Part shown: piece after piece, positions 21,485 through 32,839 of the stretch | Numbering within the stretch: position 1 is the stretch's first letter | Layout: every line of letters begins with the position of its first letter | NCBI GenBank assembly: GCA_034769895.1 | Contig: CM068371.1 | Coordinates: forward strand, 399,543,469-399,607,468 | Reading direction: 5' to 3' | DNA length: 64,000 nt | Source: Magicicada septendecula | Lineage: Eukaryota; Arthropoda; Insecta; Hemiptera; Cicadidae | Notes under the pieces: model-generated | The model's input: only the letters and a program-made list of their open reading frames with translations | Told to the model about the DNA's origin: nothing | Database searches by the model: none | Program-made: the position numbers and the translations under genes

Positions 21485-21639
21485 CGAGTGCGCTAATGTG
21501 AGATGGTACACGTTAGTGACCAGAAGAAAGAAGTAATTTCTATGGAAATATTTCATTTCGAAAATGAGTTTAAATATAAATCTTAGAACATGGAAGTCAT
21601 GTATGGCTCTCTATACCGATATTTTCACCTGTTGTCTTC

Positions 21640-22024
21640 ATACTAAAGTGGCATCTGCAAAGGAAAAGGGATCAGAGGAACAACAGTTTTTACATGGCAA
21701 ACCTACATAGAAGAAAAAGAGTTAAAAAACGGTGGTTGCCATAATAAAAGGCTGTCAAATTAGAATATAATAGAAAGATGCCAAATTCATAATAGTGATA
21801 TAGCCAAGGAAGAATAAACAAAAGAAGTAGAAGAATTTATTTGATTTTACTCATTTTAGTAACAACATACCAGTAAGCAACAGATTATGAATATTTATAG
21901 TTACCATAAATAAGTTTTATTTTCATAGTAATTTTAAAGGCAACTCCAGACATCATTAAAGGAATTGCATGGTGTTGGAAGAGTGGTGATTGAAAATGGA
22001 TGATATTGCTGATCACAGGCATCT

Positions 22025-22028
<4 letters not shown>
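21640..22028. other. No feature recognised
   Basis: AT-rich spacer between the retrozyme-like dimer and a GT microsatellite. Confidence 0.5.

Positions 22029-22080
<52 letters not shown>
22029..22080. repeat. (GT)n microsatellite
   Basis: About 25 uninterrupted TG/GT dinucleotides. Confidence 0.95.
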
Positions 22081-22081
<1 letters not shown>

Positions 22082-22084
22082 TAT

Positions 22085-22345
22085 TTAACTCAAGAACTTG
22101 GTATGAAAAAATGTGTGCAAGGTGGCAACTACATTTTGAGTTGTTGCACTCCTTGGACATCCACTGCTGGGATCATCTTCAATGCTCATATGACCATATT
22201 TAAACTCCAATGTCCACTTACAAGCCTTTGTTTTTGAAGGTATACCATTTTCTAACACTTTTACCATTTTGTTGTGAACTTTCCTTGACACTTGACCTTT
22301 TTTAAAAAAGAATTCAGGCACAGCATGAATGTTTGCTTTTATCAT
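22085..22345 (-). pseudogene. mariner transposase N-terminal fragment
   Basis: The minus-strand frame carries GIPSKTKACKWTLEFKYGH followed by SIEDDPSSGCPRSATT. This aligns with the helix-turn-helix region of mariner transposases (..TRVYEWYRRFKxGRxSVEDDPRSGRPxxA). Only about 70 residues of the family are present. There is no DD(34)D catalytic domain and I could not find the inverted ends, so this is an isolated relic next to the GT repeat. Confidence 0.75.
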
Positions 22346-22499
22346 TTTGTCCCAGTTTCAAAACACTCATGACACGTAAATTTCGAACAGCTGGTAAACA
22401 GTTAATAAATTGACAGATATATTTGGAAATTAACATGTGTTTACATGAAATATAAATCTTACAGCACACTAAAATTTTTAGTTTTACTGCTAAACCATA

Positions 22500-22790
22500 G
22501 AAGTTACTCTTCAGACTTTTTAACTAACCCTCATATTTTTCTATATGTTCCTTCCATTCTGCTGTTCGTTCTATTCTTTCATTCTGGAGTAAATGTTTAG
22601 TTTGGTCTGTATGTCCACATACCCTGAGTCTGTGACCTGTCACTTTCCTCAGACATTTTACTTACACATATTGAATTCTCGTTTTATCAGGTTCACAGTT
22701 ATTGCCCACAGTTCACTTCCATATCACAATATAAGTGTTGCCATCACCTAACAAAATTTCATTTAGTATCCTTCCTTTTGTTTCATAACA
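22500..22790 (-). pseudogene. Possible non-LTR reverse transcriptase tail relic
   Basis: Broken minus-strand frames read VIWK.TVGN and GHVDIQTKLN, faintly resembling the LLYGSExW and WxGHVxR segments after the RT domain of insect non-LTR elements. There are several stops. This is a weak call. Confidence 0.3.
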
Positions 22791-25079
22791 CTGTACAGTG
22801 CTACATATCATTTGCTATTTCATGATGTCTTTCACATACTCATATCACATCCCAGTAACTGTACCTTTTCTACTGAATGACTTAAGTAATTTTTCCTGAT
22901 TTATATTGACCTTGATTTACATCCTGTCAAGGGTATAAATAAAGGTAACTTTAACTAATATTATGGCCCAAGATTAAGACTGTAATAATTTATCTATGAA
23001 ACTGTGTTATTAATTATAATGTACTAATTGATCCTTTTCAAATCTGGTTATGTCTTTGTAAATCTATTTGTTATTTAAAGTAAGCAGTGTAAACTGTCTC
23101 CGTATGTTGGTCCTTTACCTTTAGTTGTTACCTTTTGTCCATCCTTGAAATGATGTTATGTGATTCATACCTCTTCTGTCTTCTCTCATCTTCTATATCA
23201 TTTAATATGGTGTATAACACGTGGACTTCTGCCTCATTTCTTAATTTGTAATGATTTGTTTAAATTTTATTTTTGAAAGTTTACAAAAAGCAACTTGTAA
23301 AATTTACTTATAATTTTTTGTTTTGTTTTTAGAAGCTATTTTCTGCAGACGTTCTCACCTTTATTTCAATATCTTTTGAAAGAATATAAGTTAATATTAG
23401 TCTTATGACAGTTACAAGTACAAGTACAAGTTCTTCATGAGTATGAGAGATTTTGATTATTCCATACAGTCCCATTTGGACAAAGAACTACAGTATATGT
23501 TCTCTTGTTTCATCCATTTATAATTCTATTCTTAAGTATCCTACTTTTCTCTATTTGTTTTACTTTTTTTAATGTTTGTTTTGTTACTTAATTGAATTAC
23601 ATGTTATCTTCAGTTATGTTTTTATTCAGAGAACTTCAAGTTGAAGTTAACTCTTCAAGATATCCTACTTGACCTCCTTCATCGTTAATCAATAAACAAG
23701 ATTTAAGAAGTAACTTAATTTCCATTAAAATGTTTCCGACAGAAAGTTTTGGGGCCTTATACAACCACTACATAGATTTTTAGTTTTGAAAAATATTGTT
23801 TTCTTATCTTTTGCCTTCCTTCATGAGAAAACTACCTAGTCATATTACAAATGAATTAATTGTTAATATATTATTTTTGGTACTGTAGACAAATTTGGAA
23901 TTTTAGCATTGTTAATTTTCTCTCATGGGGTACAGCACCATGGCCTCCCCATCTGGATCTCCCATGTAGGTGAAGCACTCAGTCAGATAAAAATATATAT
24001 CTGTCAAGTTTTAATAGTCTGTTTACATCTCTTGTTCAATTGTGGAGTAAGATGTAGTAGCTACTCTTGGTCAACTTTATCAGTTGAGCAGTAAGTGATA
24101 CTCATCTTCAGCTGATTGAGATGACCTAATACACTGTTTCCATTAACCCTAGTTCTCAACAACAAAAATGTAAAATAGTATGAACAAGGGAAGTGTTAAT
24201 GTTCGACTGAAAATAAATATATATAATGACAAACATATAGTGGCAGTGACCAAGAAGGTGAAAACTGATAATGATTAGGATCTGAGAGCAGTGAATGAAA
24301 TACCTGGCTAAATTTGGGAACAAATAATGGAAGCATAATTCCAAATATTCCCAAGTAAGTGATACCACACTTGAGAAGAACTGTATCATGAAAAGTAACA
24401 GCCTGGAGAATTCGCCACTAAAAAATACTACACACTATGAACACTAAAGCATAAACTAAACACAACAGACCCAATTTTCAATGTATAAATAATGCATAAA
24501 CCAACCCAATTTAATTTTAAATGACCAAAAACATTTCCAGCCAAACACATTATTCTCAGCACCAGCACTGGTAGCACAGCAGACATCAGAACAGATCACA
24601 CAGATGGTGTGATGTTTGTCATGAGACACTTCTGTGCATAAGTAAAAATGTATCTGTGGGTCAAGTTTTTGCAATAATGATAGTTTGTTACACATCAAGT
24701 GACCCAGAAAAGAATGGCAACTACTTTTCTAGCTGATGGAACTGGTTTCACATACTTTAGTGCATTTTTACCAGTACAACTCATATTTTGCTTAACTCAT
24801 ATTTTGCTTACTGTATCGCCACTAATTGTTATAGGAACGTGACAGCTCCACTGCCCATATAGTGACCTACTGTATCAGGCATCAGAGTTCTACCTCCTCT
24901 TTTTTATGTGTCTGAAGTCTATCATTCTCAACTGCCATTGCTTTCACTTATCTGTATATTTGAATTTTTGAAAGCTAATAGTGTTCTTTACATTTTTATT
25001 TTACATTCCTTCTGAGGACAGTGAGTGCAATTTTTAAGCCAAGGAGTTTCTTTATGGGTTCAGCATCCTTTCTCCAACA
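22791..25079. other. AT-rich DNA, no gene recognised
   Basis: The longest frames (23909-24094, 24156-24389, 24456-24698) have no motif and look like chance. No terminal repeats or RNA fold were noted. Confidence 0.5.
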
Positions 25080-25345
25080 AGCTCCAGGCTATACTAAGGA
25101 AGACTAGGACCCGTGGTTAGTGCCTGGCTAAGTGTGAACACCTCAGTGGACATTGTAAGCAGAAAGAAAAGGGACCTTTTCTTCAGGGGACAAGTAAGGA
25201 GACATGGATCTAAGGGATAACATGGAGGAAGTCCATACCAGCCGAACAGAATTGGTGCAGAGAGTTGTCTCTTTTATGGGGATACTACAAATGTTGTACA
25301 TAATGGGTGGGGTCATAAGAAAGCAACGTTGTCTCCATTTGCCAT
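25080..25345 (+). repeat. Dispersed repeat, plus-strand copy
   Basis: CAGAAAGAAAAGGGACCTTT, CTTCAGGGGACA and TATGGGGATACTACAAATGT all recur in the opposite orientation at 26450-26750. The similarity covers about 250 bp. This copy is the more decayed of the two. Confidence 0.7.
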
Positions 25346-25439
25346 ATGATGTGCTGGTAACATATTTGCGGATTTTTTTTAATACTTGAAAGAATCAAAG
25401 AAATAAACTGAATAAAAAAAAGTAAATATAATTAAATCA

Positions 25440-25585
25440 CTACCGACTCGGTACATAAAGTTTTTTATGGGTAAAAACGTAAAAGTTTTACCATATAGCC
25501 TGAACTAGTTTTCGCTTGTTATAAACCTCTGAGGAAGCTTATAATTATATTTAGTTAATCAACGGACAACAAAATCCAAGAAAAA
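25440..25585. mobile_element. Rearranged PLE end fragment
   Basis: Minus strand (25440-25520): the 3' half of the hammerhead (GCGAAAACTAGTTCAGGCTAT) and downstream AAACTTTATGTACCGAGTCG. Plus strand (about 25540-25585): the PLE flank TTTAGTTAATCAACGGACAA. Opposite orientations of adjacent PLE parts indicate an inverted junction, as in the larger PLE copies. The 5' half of the ribozyme core is lost. Confidence 0.65.
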
Positions 25586-26449
25586 AAAGTAATGCTCGCA
25601 GCTTGAAAGGTTCAGTTGTGGATGGGCAAAAGAAAGTGTTTATCAACTTTGAAGTCAGAAAGGCTGGAAGCATAAACTCTATGCTGAAGAAGAAGAAGAA
25701 GAAGAAGAAGACCATCCTGTACATAAGTAACAATTAATGTAATAACAATCTGTATACATAATGTTATAATGAAATACAACTGTGTAGTAATAAAACCATA
25801 TTTCATTGACAACAATGAAATGACATGAAAGGCCTTTGGATTTCAGGCCACAACTCTTGTGTATTTAATTCTAAATAATCCTTAAAACAAAACATTTGTT
25901 TGCTCAACTTTTTGATTCAAAGTTAACAAAAAATGCACTCATATTGCATAGTTTTTTCATAGCAGAAGTTCACATAAAAATTTAAACACACATCCAATAC
26001 ATTAGCAGTACCATACAATTTTACTCTTTTATTGTTGCGTACTAGTTAGATTTTTTTCAGTATTTTCTGGAATCAACTATCTTCTTTATGAAAAATCTCT
26101 TATAATCATGTTGAACAGTCAATTTTTCTGATTGATAATAAAGTTGTAAATTCAAGTTGTTCAGCTTGAATCTAATTTTTCTCCTTTTAAGTAAAAGGCT
26201 TACTTATCATCACATCACTGCTTAATTCTTGGGCTTCTTTAATGATTGCAAATAAAAAAATGAAACAGCTGAACGGTATTGTCTGAAGTTATCATAACAA
26301 ATCATTTGAGTGTTGCAACTCATTAACAGAGTGCAAGTGGGTGTTAATGATGCCCTCTGTTTATAGTCTGACCCTCATGGCCTATATCTCAAATATCTAT
26401 AGTAAAAATATGACTATTAGCATTACCTGAGAACTACTACTAGAATTTT
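25586..26449. other. No gene recognised; short AAG repeat
   Basis: Contains a GAA/AAG triplet run at about 25686-25712. Frames over the run (25551-25815) are low-complexity artefacts. Confidence 0.5.
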
Positions 26450-26750
26450 GCTGCTGTCTTATGACCACCCATCATAATCAACATTTGTAGTATCCCCATA
26501 AACTCTCTTCACAAATCCTGTTTGGCTGTTAAGGACTTCTTCTGTTATCCTGTAGATGGGTCTCCTTATCTGTCCCCTGAAGAAAAGGCCCCTTTTCTTT
26601 CTGCTCACAATGTCCATTGAGGTGTTCTTCGTTTTCACAGAATGTTCCATTCGAATCGTCACTGTTGGAAGCAGTGTGCAGTTGATCAGTAGGTTTGTCA
26701 TTTTTGTTGTATCTTCTTCCACAGATTGAACGTGGGTTCATTTTGGGCTT
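26450..26750 (-). repeat. Dispersed repeat, minus-strand copy with an open frame
   Basis: Inverted partner of 25080-25345. This copy keeps an 87-codon minus-strand frame (26459-26722) containing DIVSRKKRGLFFRGQIRRP and YRITEEVLNSQTG, ending at a stop. Its basic, ordered composition suggests it was once coding. I do not recognise the family; it could be the C-terminus of a transposon protein or a duplicated host exon. Confidence 0.5.
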
Positions 26751-26951
26751 CTATAGATCAGAGGTAATAAAAAAGTCACAAGGTACCAAGTCATATGAAC
26801 GTATGGGTGTTCCAGCACTAGAATATGTTTTGGTACTAAAAGTCCTTTACAGAACGGTATCATGAGCAGAAGCACGAATGACCTTGTAAAAAAAAAGAAA
26901 TAATAAAATTCAAAACATTGTCTTCTTACTTCTTCCTACAGGCTTCCAGCT

Positions 26952-27846
26952 TCAACTGTAGCCGATAGCCCGATGTCCATGGTAGATCATAGAAGCGATA
27001 GCCCAGTACTTCTTATTGCTCATGATTTCTTGCCATCCCGACACTTGCATCCTTAAGATATCCCTTGCGGCAATCGGGTAATGACATTTTATAAGTATAT
27101 GTTCAAGGTTCTCCTCTCCGTCTTCACACAATAAGCATTGTGGCGTATCCGTGAGATTGAACCTAAAGAGATATTCTTGGGTAACGATATGGCCGGTACG
27201 TGCCCTCAGAGCAAAAGCAGCTATCGGACGCGCTACTCCCTTGTAGATGTCTTCCTTGGCCGGCACAGGTTGTATTTGATATAAGCTGCGACCTGTGGTT
27301 GCTGATTTCCAACTGTCCTCCCAAGAGCTCCTGAAGTGTCAGTCACCCGAGCTTCTGCACTGCAGCAGGGAGAACTTCTTTAGGTTAGTTGGATAGATTG
27401 TGCACGCTTCCCTCGCGATCCCATCTGCTATTTCATTTCCGGGGACTCCACAGTGGGATGGAACCCATTGAAGGGTGATCATTTTTCCTTCATTGTGTAG
27501 CTGGAGGAATAGTTTCCTTATTTCATTAATACGAAAGAAGTACGCACTCGTGCCAGATTTTGATAGCGCTTCTAATGATGATTTGGAGTCAGTCAAGATA
27601 CAGATGAGCTTTTGCTCAATGGAAAGACAGCAGGTTAATGCCGCGTTTATAGCCAATAATTCGGCGTCCATACTGGACTGTGCGTTAGCTGGAATATAGT
27701 ACCATTCGCCGTTACTCTGGTTGAAATACCCTGCACCTGACTTCCCGCATTCGATGTCCACCGATCCATCTGTGAAGATCTTCGTATGATTTTTATACTG
27801 CTCGTCAATCATCTCTAGTTGGGGATGAGGTGGACGACGCCACCGT
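26952..27846 (-). pseudogene. Non-LTR retrotransposon relic: RNase H domain and C-terminal zinc motif
   Basis: The minus-strand frame starts inside the element. RNase H motifs are in order: IFTDGSV (first D), DAELLAI (E), LTDSKSS (second D), VPSHCGVPGNEIADGIARE (H and last D). A single in-frame TGA at about 27339 interrupts it; the same frame continues into ARTGHIVTQEYLFRFN and CLLCEDGEENLEHILIKC, the Cys-His tail motif of I/R1/LOA-type elements that carry RNase H. Endonuclease and RT are missing. The upstream end meets the PLE inverted repeat at the short shared sequence AAAAGACGG. Confidence 0.85.
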
Positions 27847-29330
27847 CTTTTGAAGGATCGATGTGTGTGTGGAGTGTGATATGTTCGAATAATATGTGTG
27901 ATTTGAATTGTGTCTGTTCGTTTAGGATGTCATTTTATGTGTTTGTATATTTCTAGTTGTTCAAGAGTGTCTAGTTTTCGGCCTTTTGTGTGTACGTGTA
28001 GAATATCCATGTTGTTGTCGACATTTGTGTATGTGCGGTTTGTTTCTATGTGGTGGTTTGCAAAGGTGGATTCGGTAGTGGAGTGTAGTGCTTTTGTGTG
28101 ATCAATGTATCTTTGTTTGAAGCAACGTCCTGTCTCGCCTACGTAGAATTTGTTGCAATCTGAGCAGTTTAGTTTGTAAACACCATGTAGATCAAATTTG
28201 TTTTATTCTTTGTGTGTGTTTTGATAGTGTGTTCTGTTTTGTTTGTAGTTTTGTATGCGTTTCTGTATCCTGCTTTTTTAAATTTGTGGGCTATTTTTTC
28301 ATTGTGGTTATTTATGTATGTTAGTGTTAAGAATTCGTTGTTTTCTGTCTTTGTCTGTTGTTTGTTTTGTGTGGGAGTTTACTGACTACTGTTCTGTTGT
28401 ATCCATTGGATTCTACTAGATATTTTATCACGATTTAGTTCGCCTTTGTAGTCTTTTTCATCTAGTGGGATGTTGTTTAGTCCGTGTATCATGGTTCTGA
28501 AGGCAGCTAGTTGTGTTGTATTGGGTGATTGGAGGAGATGTGTAAACACAAGATGAAAAAGACTACAAAGGCGAACTAAACCGTGATAAAATATCTAGTA
28601 GAATCCAACGGATACAACAGAACAGTCAATAAACTACCACCAAAAAAAATAACAGACGAAGACAGAAAACAACAAACTCATAACACTAACATACATCAAT
28701 AACCACAATGAAAAAATAGCCCACAATTAAAAAAAAAAAACAGGATACAGAATCACATACAAAACTACAAACAAAACAGAACACACACTATCAAGACACA
28801 CACACAAAGAACAAAACAAATTTGATCTACCTGGTGTTTACAAACTAAATTGCTCAGATTGCAACAAAGTCTACATACGCCAGACAGGACGTTGCTTCAA
28901 ACAAAGATACATTGAACAGACAAAAGTACTACACTCCACTACCGAATCCACCTTTGCAAACCACACATACACAAACATCGACAACAACATGAATATTCTA
29001 CATGTACACAAAAGGCCGAAAACTAGACACTCTTGAACAACTAGAAATATACAAACACATAAAAATGACATCCCAAACGAACAGACACAATTTAAATCAC
29101 ACATACTATTCAAACATATCAAATCCCACACACACAACATCGATCCTTCAAAAGACGGCAGCGCTCCCAGTGGCAGCCACTGATGAAGCTTATAATAAGC
29201 GAAAACTGGTTCAGGCTATAAAGTGAAACTTCTACACTTTTACAAATAAAAAAACTTTGTTTTCCAAGTCGGTAGTGATATACTTATATTTAGTTAATCA
29301 ACGGACACATCATAGTCAACAAAATCCAAG
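27847..29330. mobile_element. Head-to-head inverted PLE pair, RT thumb plus GIY-YIG end
   Basis: The left arm (27847 to about 28540, minus) and right arm (about 28552-29330, plus) are inverted copies: CGATCCTTCAAAAGACGG and GATGAAAAAGACTACAAAGG occur in both, oppositely oriented. Broken frames show TTQLAAFRTMIHGLNNIPL, a counterpart of the PLE RT segment KMAAFYSLFNRMYKIPL, then GIY-YIG-region Cys-rich sequence and ending with the EQLEIYKHIK segment. The right arm reaches the hammerhead and beyond. The left arm stops just before it, where it meets the non-LTR relic. All frames are broken. Confidence 0.8.
29175..29217 (+). ncRNA. Hammerhead-ribozyme motif at PLE 3' end
   Basis: Intact core CTGATGA (29180-29186), an extra A, stem II GCTTA/TAAGC (29188-29192 and 29196-29200), GAAA (29201-29204). 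Stem III is AACT/GGTT (29204-29211, one U-G pair), with C29212 at the cleavage position. Stem I AGCC/GGCT has an A-A mismatch next to the core. The degenerate copy at 830-872 has an intact stem I instead (AGCCT/AGGCT). Confidence 0.75.
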
Positions 29331-29461
29331 AACAAATTTCAGGTTAACATGCTGTTCAATATTAATTGATGACTCGTTGGGCACTTGGTGAAACATATTA
29401 ATACAAAGGTTTTGTAAAATATATAAAAACACTTGGTAAGTTTCACAAATTTTTTAATTAA

Positions 29462-29502
29462 CTCTGAAAGCTGTTTCGACTAACTAAGCCATTGTCAAAG
29501 AG
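29462..29502 (-). ncRNA. Decayed hammerhead motif, left end of composite PLE
   Basis: Minus strand: stem I CTCT/AGAG, core TTGACAA (expected CTGACGA, two transitions), extra T, stem II GGCT/AGTC, GAAA, stem III ACAGCTTT (one change from the palindrome ACAGCTGT), C at the cleavage position (29466). The architecture is kept but the core is damaged. Confidence 0.6.
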
Positions 29503-29807
29503 GGAGTGAATGAAATTACTGAACACAGGATGTTAGTGGAGTGTAGGTGGTGAACATCTGTTTAGGGCGTATCTGGAACATCTGTGTTGTGATGGTGAGG
29601 GGGGGAGTGTGTGCATGAGACAAGGGAAGGTCAGGTGTCTTTAAAAACTAAATACAATCATGAATGCAAAATATAAAATTAACTGAACTGAATATAAACT
29701 GAATGCAAAATTTAAAATAATGATGAACATTCAAAATAATATAAAATAAACTAAACTAAATAACAGATTTTAATAAAGGGGATACACAAAATTCAGTCTG
29801 TTCATTG

Positions 29808-30182
29808 TTAAATTTTTGCACAAAATTCAGTCTGTTCATTGGTTAAATTTTTATTTTTTATTGCTTTTTTAATTTCTAAAATTTCTAACAAATCCATTTT
29901 TTTACCTTTTTGTATGTTGTGGAGTAGTGTTATGTTTTTTGTGTCTATGAAGCGATTGTGTTGTAAGCAATGATCTGCAAAACCTGTATTAGATGTATTG
30001 GTTAAAATTGCCTTCTTATGTTCAGCAATGCGATGTTTCAGAGTATGGCCACATTGTCCGATATAAATAGCATCGCATTCTGCACAGTGTATTTCATAAA
30101 CTCCATTTTTCTCCAGTGTGTTAGATTTTTCTTTATTATTGACTAGTAGTGAAAAAAAATTACGTTTGTTTACTGATACCAT
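29808..30182 (-). pseudogene. PLE GIY-YIG endonuclease domain
   Basis: 124 codons, minus strand. NGVYEIHCAECDAIYIGQCG is the GIY-YIG signature of Penelope-like elements, preceded by the Cys pair typical of this family. It is followed by HRIAEHKKAI (catalytic Arg region) and ADHCLQHNRF (downstream His block). It ends at EILEIKKAIKNKNLTNEQTE, the usual C-terminus. This domain nicks target DNA during integration. It is open on its own but no longer joined to the RT frame. An inverted partial copy lies at about 32336-32470. Confidence 0.85.
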
Positions 30183-30324
30183 GTTAAGACCATGGTTTTT
30201 TAACCTATTATTAATCTTATCTGTTATACACGGAATGTAATTTGTTAAGTGAAATTTTTTGTTACCCTGATCTGGCTCTATGGAATAAAATTCTTTTAAA
30301 GTAATTTTCTTGTTTTTTTTTTTT

Positions 30325-31486
30325 TTAAATTAAAGAGCCAATTATTCTTTCATCATAACCGTTATTTTGTGCTATGGCTTTTATAATATCTACCTCTTTA
30401 TTGAAATTTTCTTTGGATAAAGGAACTATAAGGAGACGATTAACCATTGCATGAAAACTGCTTAATTTTATGTGCCATGATGTTAGTGATTGTTTATGTA
30501 TAACGGTATCTGTAAAAGTAGGTTTTCTATATATCTGAAAACTAAGATTATTTTGTGACCTAGTAATGGTAAGATCCAAAAAATTTTAACTTTTCATATT
30601 TTCTGTTTCAAGTGTAAATTGCAAGCTACTATAAAAGGAATTAATATAATCTAAGAACATATGGAGCTGTCTATCTGTTCCCGTCCAGATACAAAATATA
30701 TCATCAACATACCTTGCCCAATTAAAAACATATTTTATGTTGGGGTTATCGGATGTAAAAATGTTTTCTTCCAAAAATGTCATAAAGATTTCACTTAATA
30801 AAGGTGATAAAGGAGAGCCCATAGGTAAGCCATTTAATTGTTTATAGATTTTATTATTAAACTGAAAATAATTTTGTCCTATGCAAATATCTAAGGCCGA
30901 GAATAATTCTTTTTTCTGATCACTATTTAAAGTTAAAGTATTTTGTATATGTGAGGAACAGATAGAAAACGGAACATCTACAGGTATAGACGGAAATAAA
31001 TTCTTAACATCAAATGAGACTAATTTTGCATTCAGTGGTAAATGTACATTTTTTATATTATTAACTAATGTAAAGTGTTTTTAATAGCATACTTTGGGTT
31101 AAAGTTAACATATTTTGGCAATAATTCATTAAGTTTTTTACAGACTTTATATGCAGGTGCAGTTACATATGAAACAACTGGGCACATGGGACAATTATAA
31201 CCCATCCCATTATTAATAATAATTATTATTATTATGGGATATGTATTTTTGGTAAACTATACAAAACAGGAGCTTTTGGGTTCATCATAGTTAGCATGAA
31301 ACTTTTTGTGTCTGAAAATATATTAGGGCAATTTTTAATAAGTGATTTTATTTGTTTTTGAAACTTATTAGTGGGATCATTTAATATCTTGAAATTGTCA
31401 TTCCTGAAGAGAAGTTCTGTCTTTTCAATATATTTGCTCCTATTTATTATTGTAATCATATTGCCTTTATCAGCTTTGCAAACCAC
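30325..31486 (-). pseudogene. PLE reverse transcriptase, broken
   Basis: Minus-strand pieces in order. At 31232-31486, VCKADKGNMITIINRSKYI and LYSLPKIHIP are conserved N-terminal RT motifs. An ATT/AAT-rich stretch at 31203-31230 disrupts the frame. Around 31000 is VSFDVKNLFPSIPVD (first catalytic Asp). At 30586-30840 are GLPMGSPLSPLLSEIF and the active site ARYVDDIFCIW. At 30325-30579 are IYRKPTFTDTVIHK and the thumb region. The YVDD residues and LPKIH motif survive, but several frame changes and a stop at about 30586 prevent continuous translation. Confidence 0.85.
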
Positions 31487-31520
31487 TAAACTATTTGAAT
31501 TAATTTTTTGTTTTAAACTG

Positions 31521-32306
31521 TTACTTATCTATGTTAACTATGTACTTATCTGACTCTTTTAGACTATACTTATTCTTATTACTTTTTGATATAATTTTTG
31601 CACAGGAAACTAATTCATTATTTCTTATATATGGGTTATCTAAATTACTAAGTGCTATTTCTGTATTTATACATAACATTTCCATGTCTCTTTTGTACCA
31701 TATGTTTGGACAATATTTCAAACCTTTATTTAACAGATTTAGTTCTTTCTGAGTAAAGTTTGTATTTGAGAAATTTTCCACTCTGTTATAAAGTTTATTT
31801 ACTGGTGATGACATAGTAGTTACTCTCTTACTACTTAGCTTAGTTGTGATAAGTTTTAGTAATTTTGTTTTTTGTACTAAATATTGTTTATGAGCATGAT
31901 AACTTACTTGTTCTCTGATCATATTATCAATAAGGTCAAATTCCACTGTACTGTATCTATAAGTTAATTCACAATGTATTAGTTTTTGGTGTAAAGACAA
32001 ATTATTTCTTCTAGAGTACCATTTCTTGTCCAACTGTAGCCAGTTCTTGTATGCCTGTTGAACAGCAGTTTTTGTTTCAAACGATTGATGGCGGCAACTA
32101 ATCTTCATGTACGTTGGAAATACACTATTCTTTAGACACTGTTTATTAAACCACAAACGGTTCTTGCACTTCCGGAATTTTAAAAGACATCTGTAGAAAG
32201 TAACGAGCATTGCTTTACTTGCACTTTTCACGATATTAATTGACGACTCGTTGGGCACTTGGTGAAACATATTAATACAAAGGTTTTGTAAAATATATAA
32301 AAACAC
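31521..32306 (-). CDS. PLE N-terminal region
   Basis: A 261-codon minus-strand frame starting within the pseudo-LTR. It contains FTQKELNLLNKGLKYCP, the conserved N-terminal motif of Penelope-like polyproteins, preceded by a basic, aromatic-rich region without an assigned function. It ends at a stop 35 nt before the next RT piece, so it is the upstream part of one original polyprotein and not a separate gene. Confidence 0.75.
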   Translation of the reverse strand: MFLYILQNLCINMFHQVPNESSINIVKSASKAMLVTFYRCLLKFRKCKNRLWFNKQCLKNSVFPTYMKISCRHQSFETKTAVQQAYKNWLQLDKKWYSRRNNLSLHQKLIHCELTYRYSTVEFDLIDNMIREQVSYHAHKQYLVQKTKLLKLITTKLSSKRVTTMSSPVNKLYNRVENFSNTNFTQKELNLLNKGLKYCPNIWYKRDMEMLCINTEIALSNLDNPYIRNNELVSCAKIISKSNKNKYSLKESDKYIVNIDK

Positions 32307-32798
32307 TTGGTAAGTTTCACAAATTTTTTAAATTTGCAGGTTTTGCAGATCATTGCTTACAACACAATCACTTCATAGACACAAAAAACATAACACTACT
32401 CTACAACATACAAAAAGGTAAAAAATGGATTTGTTAGAAATTTTAGAAATTAAAAAGCAATAAAAAATAACAAAAATTTAACCAATGAACAGACTGAATT
32501 TTGTGTATCCCCTTTATTAAAATCTGTTATTTAGTTTAGTTTATTTTATAATATTTTGAATGTTCATCATTATTTTAAATTTTGCATTCAGTTTATATTT
32601 AGTTCAGTTAATTTTATATTTTGCATTCATGATTGTATTTAGTTTTTAAAGACACCTGACCTTCCCTTGTCTCATGCACACACATGCATGCACATCCCCC
32701 CCTCGCCATCACAACACAGATGTCCCAGATACGCCGTAAACAGATGTTCACCACCTACACTCCACTAACATCCTGTGTTTAGTAATTTCATTCACTCG

Positions 32799-32839
32799 CT
32801 CTTTCACAATGGCTTAGTTAGTCGAAACAGCTGTCAGAG
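32799..32839 (+). ncRNA. Decayed hammerhead motif, right end of composite PLE
   Basis: Stem I CTCT/AGAG (32799-32802 and 32836-32839), core TTCACAA (three differences from CTGACGA), T, stem II GGCT/AGTC, GAAA (32824-32827), perfect palindromic stem III ACAGCTGT (32827-32834), C32835 at the cleavage position. It is the inverted partner of 29462-29502. Confidence 0.6.

Larger units (their letters stand above)
20521..21632 (-). mobile_element. 560-bp head-to-tail dimer with a hammerhead in each unit (retrozyme-like)
   Basis: CATATGTGCCTGAGTTGTAG (20521) recurs as CATATGTACCTGAGTTGTAG at 21081, a period of exactly 560 bp. The similarity continues for the whole unit, including ACGGGGTGGGGGTAATTTTC and GTTGAAGGGGGAGTGGATAA. 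Hammerhead motifs on the minus strand are also 560 bp apart (cores at 20911 and 21471). No PLE coding sequence is present and the open frames are shadows. A direct dimer of a non-coding unit with type I hammerheads matches the description of animal retrozymes. Cleavage at the two sites would release a 560-nt RNA spanning 20883-21442. Confidence 0.75.

Noticed and set aside
25551..25815. Phe-rich membrane-protein-like frames
   Set aside because: Translation of an AAG/CTT triplet repeat.
30586..31230. Intact PLE reverse transcriptase
   Set aside because: Conserved motifs are present but spread over different frames with stops and an AT-repeat disruption.
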